DNA of 64,000 nucleotides, from positions 1-64,000 of the IMG/VR virus record IMGVR_UViG_3300008120_000344; one strand, 5' to 3'. Source of the DNA: a virus. Below, piece by piece: positions 33,018 to 40,571 of this stretch; position 1 is the first letter of the stretch; each line of letters opens with the position of its first letter. The notes beneath the pieces are model-generated. The model saw nothing but the letters and a program-made list of their open reading frames with translations. It was not told the origin of the DNA and ran no database searches. The position numbers were made by a program, and so were the translations under genes.

Positions 33018-34072
33018 TGACCATGACAATTAATTCAGATGCACTAAAAATTGCGGCATCTATTAACAAAAAACTAGGAAACAACACCGTAGTTACTGCC
33101 TCAGAAATGAGATTACCTAAAAGAATTACTACCGGTTCTCTTACACTTGACGTAGTTCTAGGTGGGGGCTGGCCTATGAATCATTGGGTTGAAGTAGTTG
33201 GTGAGGCATCTCACGGCAAGACAGCTATTGCGCTGAAAACTATTGCAGCTAATCAAAAAGCAAATGCAGACTTTACTGCTGTATGGGTAGCTGCTGAAAA
33301 CTTTGACGCAGAATACGCACAGATGTGCGGAGTCGATACCTCTAGGGTACTGATTGTAGAAACAAATAGTATGGAGGATGCATTTGACGCTGTTATTCAG
33401 TTTTGTGAGTCTAAGTCTGTTGACATGGTTGTCATCGACTCTTTACCTGCTCTTGTACCCTCGGCTGAGGATGAGAAAACTATGGAGGAGTTTACGGTCG
33501 GACGCGGAGCTATGCTTACAAATAAGTTCTTCCGTAAGGTTGCAGCTGCTACAAAGCGCGATCTCGTCGAAGACGAACGCCCAATCTTAGGAATTATGAT
33601 CAACCAATATAGAATGAAGATCGGAGTGATGCACGGTGACCCGCGTACAACGCCGGGAGGACTCGGCAAAGACTACGCATACTCGATTCGTTGTGAAGTC
33701 AAACGAGACGAGTGGCTCGAAGTCGGTACTGGACAAGATAAGCGACGTGTTGGACAAACTATTCGCGTTCGGACCATCAAAAACAAAACCTTTCCACCGC
33801 AACAAACGGCGTACCTAGACTTTTATTTTTCGGACGGTGGGGCAATCGATGCAGGTCATTATGATTCTGCTAAAGAGATTGTTGCTTTATCGATTCTAAA
33901 TGGGATCGTAGACCGCCGTGGAGGTTGGATGTATTACGGAGAGCGTAAGTGGCAGGGTACCCAAGCCCTCCTAGACTCTCTGCGAGAAGAAGTTGACCTA
34001 CAGCAGGAGATTAGCCGGGCTGTTATGGATACTCTTAAGACCAAGCCAATCTTGATGCTCGATGGAGAGTAG
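33017..34072 (+). CDS. RecA-like recombinase (UvsX type)
   Basis: A 351-residue RecA-fold protein. Walker A is GEASHGKT at 62-69, Walker B is VDMVVIDSLPALVPS (near 135), and NKFFRKVAAATKRD and IMINQYRMKIGVMHGDPRTTPGG form the L1/L2 region. C-terminal YGERKWQGTQALLDSLRE resembles phage RecA proteins. Performs strand exchange in recombination and repair. Overlaps the following nuclease gene by 11 bp. Confidence 0.9.
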   Translation: MTMTINSDALKIAASINKKLGNNTVVTASEMRLPKRITTGSLTLDVVLGGGWPMNHWVEVVGEASHGKTAIALKTIAANQKANADFTAVWVAAENFDAEYAQMCGVDTSRVLIVETNSMEDAFDAVIQFCESKSVDMVVIDSLPALVPSAEDEKTMEEFTVGRGAMLTNKFFRKVAAATKRDLVEDERPILGIMINQYRMKIGVMHGDPRTTPGGLGKDYAYSIRCEVKRDEWLEVGTGQDKRRVGQTIRVRTIKNKTFPPQQTAYLDFYFSDGGAIDAGHYDSAKEIVALSILNGIVDRRGGWMYYGERKWQGTQALLDSLREEVDLQQEISRAVMDTLKTKPILMLDGE

Positions 34073-34379
34073 GGGTAAAAAAGAGTCCCTAAAGCACGAG
34101 AAGAGGCTAGCCAAAAAAATAGGCGGGCAACGCAGTGCTGCTTCGGGGGCGTTTTGGTCTCGTAAAGGGGATGTAAGAAACGACAGCCTCCTCATAGAGC
34201 ATAAGTGGACTGGAAAAAAACAGGTCACCATTAAGTCTGAAGTGCTCAAGAAGATCACCAAAGAGGCGATCCTGGATAGTCGTAAACCAGTGCTAGGATT
34301 ACACCTAGACGGTGAGAATTATGTAGTCCTATTAGAGGAGGATTTTTTTGAGCTGCACAACTTAATAGTGGGAGACTGA
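34062..34379 (+). CDS. PD-(D/E)XK nuclease, Holliday-junction-resolvase-like
   Basis: A 105-residue protein. GGQRSAASGAFWSRKGDVRNDSLLIEHKWTGKK shows the nuclease core: GDVRNDSLLIE-x-K gives Asp and the E-x-K active-site pair. Small resolvase-like nucleases of this type are common behind recA in actinophages. Probably cuts branched DNA. The stop overlaps the second WhiB start (TGATG). Confidence 0.7.
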   Translation: MESRGKKESLKHEKRLAKKIGGQRSAASGAFWSRKGDVRNDSLLIEHKWTGKKQVTIKSEVLKKITKEAILDSRKPVLGLHLDGENYVVLLEEDFFELHNLIVGD

Positions 34380-34744
34380 TGGACGAATACCAGGACAGAG
34401 TGTCTTGGGCGTGGAGATATGAGGCTAAGTGCCGAGGAGAAGATACGGAAATATTTTTTCCGCCACGAGACAAAACTTTATATAAAGAGATAGCAGACAA
34501 AGCTAAGGCTATTTGCTGGGGCAAAGATGGGAGACCTCCGTGCCCTGTACGTAGAGAATGTTTAAAGGAAGCTATCATTAATGATGAACTACATGGAATT
34601 TTTGGCGGCATGTCTCATAGAGAAAGAAATGCAGCTAAGCGTCGGTATACCGCCAAGGGTTTAAGCTTAGACCAGTGGCTTGATTCGGAGGACAAACGTG
34701 GTAAAAAAGGCGATACAAAACAAGGAGCTAAAAAGCTTCCTTAA
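34379..34744 (+). CDS. Second WhiB-like protein with widened cysteine motif
   Basis: A 121-residue WhiB-like protein. Cys18, Cys46, Cys55 and Cys61 are in the right order, but between the second and third cysteine there are eight residues (CWGKDGRPPC) where the family has two. GIFGGMSHRERNAAKRRY matches the WhiB turn and basic tail; there is a 36-residue extension. It may bind the cluster differently or act with another sigma factor. Overlaps the Cas4-like gene by 47 bp in another frame. Confidence 0.75.
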   Translation: MDEYQDRVSWAWRYEAKCRGEDTEIFFPPRDKTLYKEIADKAKAICWGKDGRPPCPVRRECLKEAIINDELHGIFGGMSHRERNAAKRRYTAKGLSLDQWLDSEDKRGKKGDTKQGAKKLP

Positions 34745-35561
34745 TACAAAGAAGCGAGAAACAAAGCTTGTAGGTGCTTTAGAGCGCCACATACTTGCAA
34801 AGCCTTTTGATGAACGTAATCATGACGTACTTCACCCATCTGATCTAGTAAAGATAGAGTGGTGTGCCTTAGCTGCTTATCACGCACTACGTGGAAATTA
34901 TGTAGAAGTGCGGGATAAGTTAACTCTTAGACAGGCATCTATTTTTGCTGAAGGTAACTACATTCACACTAAATGGCAAACATGGATTGCCGAAATGGGA
35001 AACTTGTACGGTACGTGGAAAGATAAAACTGGAACAAGTTGGGCTTTATCAAAAGATATTCACCCAAGTGTTGACTATGCAGAAGTTCCTCTACACAGCG
35101 CTAAGCATAAGATTTCTGGAAAAGCAGATGGTTGGGTTAAGGGATTAGGGCCCGATTTTCTTATTGAGATTAAATCAATAGGTCCTGGGACTCTTCGTTT
35201 TGAAGCCCCGTATTTACTAGCAGAGGCCGACGGAGATGTAGAAAAAGCCTGGAAGAATATCAAGTCTCCATTTAGAAGCCACCAGTTGCAGGGGCAGGTA
35301 TACCTACATTTATGTCATTTAATGGTTGCAGAAGGTCTTTTAGATTCTGCGCCAACAGAGATTGTATTTATCTATGAACTTAAATCAAGTCAAGACTATA
35401 AAGAATTTACAGTTCAATATAACCCCGAGTACACCAAAGATATTTTTGATAAGGCTATGGATGTTTCCTGGGCAGTTGACAACAACCGACCACCAGTGTG
35501 TAGTATTAACCCAGTAGTTGGGTGTAAGAGATGTGCACCTTTTAGAGGAGGAGAAGCATGA
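34698..35561 (+). CDS. Cas4/RecB-like PD-(D/E)XK exonuclease
   Basis: A 287-residue protein, GTG at 34698 chosen for CGGAGGA at 34686-34692. SDLVKIEWCALAAYHALRG carries the first Cys, HKISGKADGWVKGLGPDFLIEIKSIGPG gives Asp and E-x-K, LQGQVYLHL the QxxxY motif, and VCSINPVVGCKRCAPF three C-terminal Cys. Four Cys around a nuclease core is the Cas4/AddB type that holds a [4Fe-4S] cluster. No cas1/2 neighbour, so it belongs to phage recombination. Confidence 0.75.
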   Translation: MVKKAIQNKELKSFLNTKKRETKLVGALERHILAKPFDERNHDVLHPSDLVKIEWCALAAYHALRGNYVEVRDKLTLRQASIFAEGNYIHTKWQTWIAEMGNLYGTWKDKTGTSWALSKDIHPSVDYAEVPLHSAKHKISGKADGWVKGLGPDFLIEIKSIGPGTLRFEAPYLLAEADGDVEKAWKNIKSPFRSHQLQGQVYLHLCHLMVAEGLLDSAPTEIVFIYELKSSQDYKEFTVQYNPEYTKDIFDKAMDVSWAVDNNRPPVCSINPVVGCKRCAPFRGGEA

Positions 35562-36055
35562 GCCCTATTGAATTAAAGGTAGCTGAGGCCAGTAGTAGAA
35601 CTATTCAGGCGTTAAAGAATCAAGGCTTATTAGTTAACGAACGTTTTGGTTATGACGCTCCAGCATTACCATCAGACATCACAGGTATGATGGAAGAAGA
35701 AGTTATGGATTTATACACAAAGTATGTTGCTTATTTAGAGTTTATAAACCTACAGCTTTGGTGTGCAGAAGTAGATAAAGCAGAAGGCGAAAAAGTTCTT
35801 AGCATAGTTAGGGCTGAAAAAAAATTATCCCTCAAGGGTTCTGGCAAGGCAGTGGCCATGATTGACGCAGAGATTGAGTTGGATGAGGAGTACCGAAACA
35901 AAGCGGATGCTTTGCAAGAACTATCAAATTATTGCGGCCTTATAAAGATTATCTCTGACCGCTTATCAAAAGATATTGCTCTAATCAATAGAGAGATTAC
36001 TCGTAGAGTTAATATAAACAAAGCTGCAGGTAGAAGTACCTGGCTATTACCTTAG
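35558..36055 (+). CDS. Helical protein of unknown function
   Basis: A 165-residue protein, nearly all helix, coupled to the Cas4-like gene by ATGA overlap. YLEFINLQLWCAEVDKAEGE, a Glu/Lys-rich middle and RRVNINKAAGRSTWLLP are visible. Similar proteins sit after Cas4/RecB-type nucleases in actinophages, suggesting a partner in end processing. No enzymatic motif is seen. Confidence 0.55.
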   Translation: MSPIELKVAEASSRTIQALKNQGLLVNERFGYDAPALPSDITGMMEEEVMDLYTKYVAYLEFINLQLWCAEVDKAEGEKVLSIVRAEKKLSLKGSGKAVAMIDAEIELDEEYRNKADALQELSNYCGLIKIISDRLSKDIALINREITRRVNINKAAGRSTWLLP

Positions 36056-36063
36056 GAGGACAC

Positions 36064-36663
36064 ATGACTTGGGAACAAATGGCTTTATTTACTGATGAAG
36101 AGCTTGGTATTAGAAGATCCTATAAGTTAATTGGACTAACAGGTTATGCTCAGTCGGGTAAAGATACTGTAGCAAACATTCTTGTAGAGAAGTATGGATA
36201 TAGACGTGTCGCTTTTGCAGATAAGATCAGAGAGTTTTTGTACGACGTAAATCCCCTGGTTGCTTGCAGCCCAACAGGTTATCTAAAAGACTTAGTAGAT
36301 CTTGTTGGTTGGGATAAAGCTAAGCAGGAGAATCAAGTAAGGCGTTTATTACAAGACTTGGGAGTATCTGCCCGTAAAGTTTTTAATGAAGACTTTTGGA
36401 TTCAAGCCGCCTTATCTGACATGCACCCATCAGAAAGAATCGTTGTTACTGATGTTCGTTTTACCAACGAAGCAAATTATATTGAGCGGTTTGAGGGGCA
36501 GCTCTGGAGAGTTGTACGCCCTGGAGTAGAAGCAGTAAATTCTCACATATCAGAGACTGAGTTGGACGGATTTACTCCAGACCATACCATTGTCAATGGG
36601 GGAACTTTAGAAGACTTAGAACTCCTAATTAAAATTAGGATGAACGATGCCATCGCAATCTAG
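36064..36663 (+). CDS. Deoxynucleoside monophosphate kinase
   Basis: A 199-residue P-loop kinase. Walker A GYAQSGKDT at 27-35; RRVAFADKIREFLYDVNPL is the substrate-binding region; RRLLQDLGVSARKVFNEDFW and IVVTDVRFTNEANYI follow as in T4 gp1-type dNMP kinases. Converts dNMP to dNDP for DNA synthesis, complementing the class II reductase. Good AGGAGG precedes it. Confidence 0.82.
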   Translation: MTWEQMALFTDEELGIRRSYKLIGLTGYAQSGKDTVANILVEKYGYRRVAFADKIREFLYDVNPLVACSPTGYLKDLVDLVGWDKAKQENQVRRLLQDLGVSARKVFNEDFWIQAALSDMHPSERIVVTDVRFTNEANYIERFEGQLWRVVRPGVEAVNSHISETELDGFTPDHTIVNGGTLEDLELLIKIRMNDAIAI

Positions 36664-36997
36664 AAAGCATCGCGGGTACAAATCCCAGGACATTCTTGCC
36701 AACAAGTTAGTGTCTGAAGGCTGGCCTTATGCAAAGTCTACTGGTGCGGGTAGATCAGGTACTGACGTTACAGGAACTATCGGCATAGATTGGGAAGTAA
36801 AAGCTCGCAAAGATTTTAATCCAAGTGCAGCTATAAAGCAGCTAAAGGAAAGAAGTGCGGACGACCTGTTGCCTGTAGCCGTCCTCCGACTGAATGGCCA
36901 GGGACCAGCTACCGTGGGAGACTGGCCAGCAGTTCTTAGGTTAGACGACCTAATTAAGCTATTAAAGGCGGCAGGATACGCTGACTTAACCCCATAA
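36647..36997 (+). CDS. Second PD-(D/E)XK nuclease, resolvase-like
   Basis: A 116-residue protein overlapping the kinase by 17 bp. KSTGAGRSGTDVTGTIGIDWEVKARKDFNP contains the conserved 'G-x-D ... E-x-K' core of archaeal-type Holliday junction resolvases and VRR-NUC-like nucleases. The rest is a small alpha/beta domain. The phage thus has two small resolvase-like nucleases (see 34062). Confidence 0.65.
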   Translation: MPSQSRKHRGYKSQDILANKLVSEGWPYAKSTGAGRSGTDVTGTIGIDWEVKARKDFNPSAAIKQLKERSADDLLPVAVLRLNGQGPATVGDWPAVLRLDDLIKLLKAAGYADLTP

Positions 36998-37012
36998 ATA
37001 TCGTACCGTTTA

Positions 37013-37046
37013 CCTTCGGAGGGCTTCCACTATTCGAAACCGAAGG
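37013..37046 (+). promoter_or_regulatory. Hairpin hiding the Shine-Dalgarno of the SpoVS gene
   Basis: CCTTCGG (37013-37019) pairs with CCGAAGG (37040-37046), a 7-bp stem. GAAGGA in the 3' arm is the likely Shine-Dalgarno of the GTG at 37057, so translation may be controlled by the hairpin's opening. Confidence 0.45.
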
Positions 37047-37056
37047 ACTACTAAAC

Positions 37057-37335
37057 GTGGCAGAAGAAACTGAAGATAAATTCCTGCGTGTAAGCGCTGG
37101 ATCTAATGCACAGTCGGTTGGTTCGGCTATCGCCCACGCTCTCTATGAGGCTCCTCAAGTTAAATTAAGAGCCGTAGGCGCATCCGCTGTCAACCAGGCT
37201 GTCAAAGCTATTGCAATAGCTCGTGGATATGTTGCCCCAAGAGGGCTTGATCTTACTTGCAGACCTGGATTTACTACGGTAGATTCAAGAGATGGACAAA
37301 TCTCTGCGATAGTCTTTACTATACAAGTCTCTTAG
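37057..37335 (+). CDS. SpoVS-like protein
   Basis: A 92-residue protein, GTG start. FLRVSAGSNAQSVGSAIAHAL, VKLRAVGASAVNQAVKAIAIARGYVAPRGLDL and the final strand GQISAIVFTIQV match the stage V sporulation S (SpoVS) family, an Alba-like alpha/beta fold. In Bacillus and Streptomyces it affects development through unknown nucleic-acid or chromatin interactions. Not typical of phages, though found in some actinophages. Length equals the family length. Possible nucleic-acid binder. Confidence 0.85.
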   Translation: MAEETEDKFLRVSAGSNAQSVGSAIAHALYEAPQVKLRAVGASAVNQAVKAIAIARGYVAPRGLDLTCRPGFTTVDSRDGQISAIVFTIQVS

Positions 37336-37378
37336 GGTATTCTTATCATTAAGAGATCTAACAAGGGTTAGGATTAAA

Positions 37379-37729
37379 ATGGCAGATGCAACATCAGAAG
37401 CTTTAGCCGGAATGGCAAAGCAAGGCCGCACCCCTATGGGACGTGAAGGCACTAAGTTTTCTACGGCTACACCAAAAGCTGGTAAGTTAGTTAAGAAGCA
37501 GGGTGCACAGTCTGGAGACCCAAGCGCTTACGGTACTAAAGCAAATCGTAAGAACGCGTTGCCTTCAGCAGCTGAGCGAAATGGCGCAGCTTATTCACCT
37601 ACTACCGCTAGATATACAAAGCAGGTAGACCCAGCTTCAGGTGAGACCCAACGTAACGGCGTCATTATTCGTACAGCTACAAAGCGTACTCGAATTAACT
37701 TTGACGGCGGAACTTCCGCTTCGTACTAA
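37379..37729 (+). CDS. Disordered basic protein
   Basis: A 116-residue protein rich in Ala, Gly, Ser, Thr, Lys and Arg with no hydrophobic core; ends NFDGGTSASY. A Shine-Dalgarno-like GGGTTAGGA precedes ATG. No homology can be recognised. Perhaps an RNA- or DNA-binding protein, or one that folds in a complex. Confidence 0.5.
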   Translation: MADATSEALAGMAKQGRTPMGREGTKFSTATPKAGKLVKKQGAQSGDPSAYGTKANRKNALPSAAERNGAAYSPTTARYTKQVDPASGETQRNGVIIRTATKRTRINFDGGTSASY

Positions 37730-37744
37730 TTTCGTGTAGTATAT

Positions 37745-37770
37745 GCCTAGCCTCAGAATTGGGGCTAGGC
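37745..37770 (+). repeat. 10-bp stem hairpin upstream of the next gene
   Basis: GCCTAGCCTC - AGAATT - GGGGCTAGGC forms a ten-pair stem (one G-T pair). No T-run follows on the plus strand. A TAGTAT element (37737-37742) sits just upstream, so the hairpin may lie at the 5' end of the transcript of the 37799 gene. Confidence 0.6.
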
Positions 37771-37798
37771 AATACGGACCAACATACGGAGCAAACAC

Positions 37799-38032
37799 AT
37801 GTTACAAAACCTCTACGAAGAGGCTAAAGAAAATAACAAGATCCTCAACTATTGTGTTGTAGGACAATGGGCAGCTTCTCTTGCAGAAAATGATAGAGCT
37901 GCATTTGATACTTCGATTAATGACGCAGACTTCTCAACGAGAAGTCTTTTTCGTTTATACCAAAAAGCAGGAGCAACATTTGGTTTGTCATCCCTGCTCA
38001 CCCATAGAAATGGAGCATGCGGATGTCCTTAG
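37799..38032 (+). CDS. Small protein with C-terminal CGCP
   Basis: A 77-residue helical protein ending in THRNGACGCP. ILNYCVVGQWAASL and LYQKAGATFGLSSLLTHRNG are the recognisable blocks, shared by small actinophage proteins found before metallophosphoesterase genes. Possibly a helix-turn-helix-like regulator. Overlaps the next gene by 10 bp. Confidence 0.6.
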   Translation: MLQNLYEEAKENNKILNYCVVGQWAASLAENDRAAFDTSINDADFSTRSLFRLYQKAGATFGLSSLLTHRNGACGCP

Positions 38033-39183
38033 CAGATGATTACGATGCAATAATTCAAGCCGGTAATCAAGGATCAGATAAGTTAAATAAAAGTATTCCG
38101 GATGCTTGGCGTCCTAGATCAGAGATTGGCACTGATGGTGGATTTGTTGTTTCAACACCTAGACCAGATGGTAATACGCCAGGTGCAGAAGATATTCTGC
38201 GTGAAGCAAATCTAAACCCAGAAGAGTGGGCAGTCGTATCCCATCGTAGATCTCGTTGGCAAACATACAACGGTGATTGGTTAGAGTCGTTTAGAGTTAA
38301 CGTAGTTCCAGTTACTGATTCGGTTAAAAAAGATTATGACTTAGAGCAGTTGTTGGAGGGTATAAGCAAGTGGACACCAAACAAGTCTGTAGATACAACT
38401 GGAGATTTAACAGCCGTATATAGCATTGGCGACACACAATACGGTAAAGACGATACCCCAGCTATTATTGATAGAGTGTTAAAAGGTTTTGATGCATCAG
38501 TAGAACGCCATCAAGAACTAACTAAAAAATATTCTATTGGTCAGATCGCATTACCACAGTTAGGCGATTGCATCGAAGGCATGACTAGCCAAAAAGGTAA
38601 AGTCATGGGACGTCATGATATAGGAGTATCAGAACAAGTTCGTGTAGGACGACGCATGCTTATTTCACAGATTAAAGCCATGTCTCAACTAACATCTAAA
38701 ATTATTATTCCTGTAGTTCCTGGTAATCATGATGAGGTACAAAGGTTTCTTGTAGGTAGGCCGGAAGATTCTTGGCAGATTGATATTGTTGCTTCAGTAG
38801 AAGATATCTGTAAAGAAAATGATTTCCTTCGTGATCGAGTTGAGTTTAGGTATCCTGCTGCAGACGATTCAACTATTGCAGTAGATTTAAGTGGAACCCT
38901 ATATGGCATGGCTCATGGCCATCAAGCTAGGGATCTTATTAAGTGGTGGATGGGACAAGCTATGGGACGTTGCTCCGTCGCTCAAGCTGACATTCTAAAT
39001 GTTGGTCACTTTCATCACTACCATGTTCAAAGCGTAGGCCCTAGGTTATTTATACAGAACCCTGCAATGGATAATGGCTCCGCTTGGTTTAGAAATAAGT
39101 CCGGTCTTGAAAGCGCCCCAGGTCTTGTTTCTTTAGTCGTAGGGGATGGTATAGATCCACGCAGGGAGCTAGTAGTCTTATAA
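38023..39183 (+). CDS. Calcineurin-like metallophosphoesterase
   Basis: A 386-residue protein; ATG at 38023 has better spacing to GGAG than ATG at 38017. Metal-binding blocks: GDTQYGK (near 136), LGDCIEG (near 184), VPGNHDE (near 232), GMAHGHQ (near 295) and NVGHFHHYH (near 325). This D-x-Q/H ... GDxxE ... GNHDE ... GHxH order marks a calcineurin-like phosphoesterase of the SbcD/UDP-sugar type. The actinophage family may act as a DNA 3' phosphatase or nuclease; the substrate is not known. N-terminal 120 residues are a separate domain. A terminator follows. Confidence 0.8.
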   Translation: MSLADDYDAIIQAGNQGSDKLNKSIPDAWRPRSEIGTDGGFVVSTPRPDGNTPGAEDILREANLNPEEWAVVSHRRSRWQTYNGDWLESFRVNVVPVTDSVKKDYDLEQLLEGISKWTPNKSVDTTGDLTAVYSIGDTQYGKDDTPAIIDRVLKGFDASVERHQELTKKYSIGQIALPQLGDCIEGMTSQKGKVMGRHDIGVSEQVRVGRRMLISQIKAMSQLTSKIIIPVVPGNHDEVQRFLVGRPEDSWQIDIVASVEDICKENDFLRDRVEFRYPAADDSTIAVDLSGTLYGMAHGHQARDLIKWWMGQAMGRCSVAQADILNVGHFHHYHVQSVGPRLFIQNPAMDNGSAWFRNKSGLESAPGLVSLVVGDGIDPRRELVVL

Positions 39184-39189
39184 ATAAGA

Positions 39190-39213
39190 ACGGGGAGCCT
39201 TTCGGCTCCCCGT
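39190..39213. terminator. Bidirectional terminator between convergent operons
   Basis: ACGGGGAGCC-TTTC-GGCTCCCCGT, a perfect ten-pair stem, follows the metallophosphoesterase and faces the minus-strand lysis cluster. In the minus direction it is followed by TCTTATTTA, which completes a terminator. Confidence 0.75.
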
Positions 39214-39236
39214 CCTAGATAAGGATCACATCCTAA

Positions 39237-39809
39237 TTATTTAGGTTTACCACAACAATGGCATGTCTCCTGAGTTTCAGCAGCTGGAGACGGAGATGAT
39301 TTAGCTGCCCCTTTAAACTTTGGGCGACCAAATCCAACGATAGAGATTTGTACATTCTTTTTATTTTTCTTGTATGCACGTAGTTTTTTGCAGACCTCTC
39401 CTCCGTTACGTTGACTACCTTTGGAATCTCCAGAGGTATTTCCTTCTATGCACCATACGGTGCCGTCTTCATTGTCCTTAACAACAATGCCGACGTGCGA
39501 AATACGGTCTACTCCATCGGATGGGAAATCAAAATACGCAATATCGCCTGGTTCTGGATCAGCTAGGTCTCCATCAATCCAAGAGTTCTTCTTCTTAAAT
39601 GCTTGTGCTCCACCTGGAGTGTAAACAGTATTAGGTACTTTTACTCCAGCTTGATCAGCGCACCACATAACGAATGAGCCACACCATGGCTGAAAGTTAG
39701 CCTTGGTAAAAGCACCATACTTAGTTTCGTTATCTTTAGGACCTTCTACGGTTCCAATCTCCGCAGTAGCTACTTCAATGAGCTTTGCTGCTGTTCCCAT
39801 TTCAGCCAT
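39237..39809 (-). CDS. CHAP-domain endolysin
   Basis: A 190-residue lysin. Catalytic Cys43 (PWCGSFVMWCADQAG), His105 (ISHVGIVV) and Glu122/Asn124 (IEGNTSG) form the CHAP amidase/endopeptidase site. The C-terminus has a flexible linker and ends CHCCGKPK, possibly a Zn-binding or redox tail. Cuts peptidoglycan stem peptides at lysis. Directly followed upstream (its 5' side) by membrane proteins, as in a lysis cassette. Confidence 0.88.
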   Translation of the reverse strand: MAEMGTAAKLIEVATAEIGTVEGPKDNETKYGAFTKANFQPWCGSFVMWCADQAGVKVPNTVYTPGGAQAFKKKNSWIDGDLADPEPGDIAYFDFPSDGVDRISHVGIVVKDNEDGTVWCIEGNTSGDSKGSQRNGGEVCKKLRAYKKNKKNVQISIVGFGRPKFKGAAKSSPSPAAETQETCHCCGKPK

Positions 39810-40219
39810 TAGTCTTTATCCCATTCCTCATCTACTGGTTGTGGTTCTGGCATAGCGCCGTCTGGTTTTGCCAATCTACGGGCTTTAGCATCATCAATCT
39901 CCGCTTCAAGCTTCTTGTCGGCTTGAGTGTTCTTAGCATCCATCTCTTTATTAGCAAGCTGTGCTGCCATAATATCTTTAGCGCCTGATTGACCGATAAG
40001 AAGGCCAGCAAGGGTTCCGGTGATAAATGTTGCTACGCTTCCAAGAACGTTAAAGAACATCTTGTCATTTTCAGACTGAGCCCCAATAGGTTGAGTAACA
40101 AATAAAAGGCCATAGAGAATACCTATAGCGGTAAAAAATAAAATAGAGCCTAGTGTTATGCCTAAAATAAACTTAAGGCGAGCATCTAGTTCTTGGGGGG
40201 TAAGTCTTTCTTTAGCCAT
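39809..40219 (-). CDS. Membrane protein, holin-like
   Basis: A 136-residue protein with two hydrophobic helices (about 16-42 and 54-78: ILGITLGSILFFTAIGILYGLLF and FNVLGSVATFITGTLAGLLIG) and a charged, helical C-terminus. Its start base overlaps the endolysin gene, so both are coupled. Two-helix membrane proteins beside an endolysin are candidate holins or pore regulators; this is inferred. Start has AGAAGGA. Confidence 0.6.
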   Translation of the reverse strand: MAKERLTPQELDARLKFILGITLGSILFFTAIGILYGLLFVTQPIGAQSENDKMFFNVLGSVATFITGTLAGLLIGQSGAKDIMAAQLANKEMDAKNTQADKKLEAEIDDAKARRLAKPDGAMPEPQPVDEEWDKD

Positions 40220-40415
40220 TTTGTGTTCCTTCTTGTTCTGGTTTGCCTAAGTCTTCTGGACAAGTTCCACTAGCTGTGCAAATTGGTGGCTTGCATTCTG
40301 CTGCTTCCCAGTTTGCTGGATCTTGACACGGATATCTAAAATGTCCATCATATCCGCAGCCTGTTAAAAAGACCAGGGACATTCCTGCAAGGAATAGCTT
40401 ACTCTTATTCTTCAT
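40212..40415 (-). CDS. Small lipoprotein
   Basis: A 67-residue protein with signal peptide (KNKSKLFLAGMSLVFLTGC): the lipobox LTGC places the lipidated Cys at about residue 20. The mature part is short with further Cys (YPCQDPANWEAAECKPPICTASGTC). Cyanophages have similar RYPCQDPxNWE lipoproteins in lysis regions. In phages of Gram-negatives this would be an outer-membrane spanin; for an actinobacterial host another role is expected. Confidence 0.65.
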   Translation of the reverse strand: MKNKSKLFLAGMSLVFLTGCGYDGHFRYPCQDPANWEAAECKPPICTASGTCPEDLGKPEQEGTQNG

Positions 40416-40557
40416 CCTTTGGGTTCCTCAAGGGGTATGTGATTGCCCACGCCAGCAAGGTGCCTACTATTGCGTAGCCTACAACAGTCTTAGCACTACC
40501 GTCTAGGACAACCCAGGCAATAAACATGCCTAATAGTGTCCAAAGCTGATCTATCAT
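40405..40557 (-). CDS. 50-residue membrane protein, holin candidate
   Basis: Translation from ATG (40557 to 40555) gives 50 residues with two helices (LWTLLGMFIAWVVLDG, KTVVGYAIVGTLLAWAITYPL) and a charged end NPKDEE. Overlaps the lipoprotein start by 11 bp. Small size and location between lipoprotein and the long secreted protein fit a class II holin or antiholin. Only the sequence pattern supports it. Confidence 0.5.
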   Translation of the reverse strand: MIDQLWTLLGMFIAWVVLDGSAKTVVGYAIVGTLLAWAITYPLRNPKDEE

Positions 40558-40571
40558 GTCTCTAAGTAGCT

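Noticed and set aside
34698-35561. CRISPR-associated Cas4 as sign of a CRISPR locus
   Set aside because: No repeat array or cas1/cas2 genes are present; recombination genes surround it.
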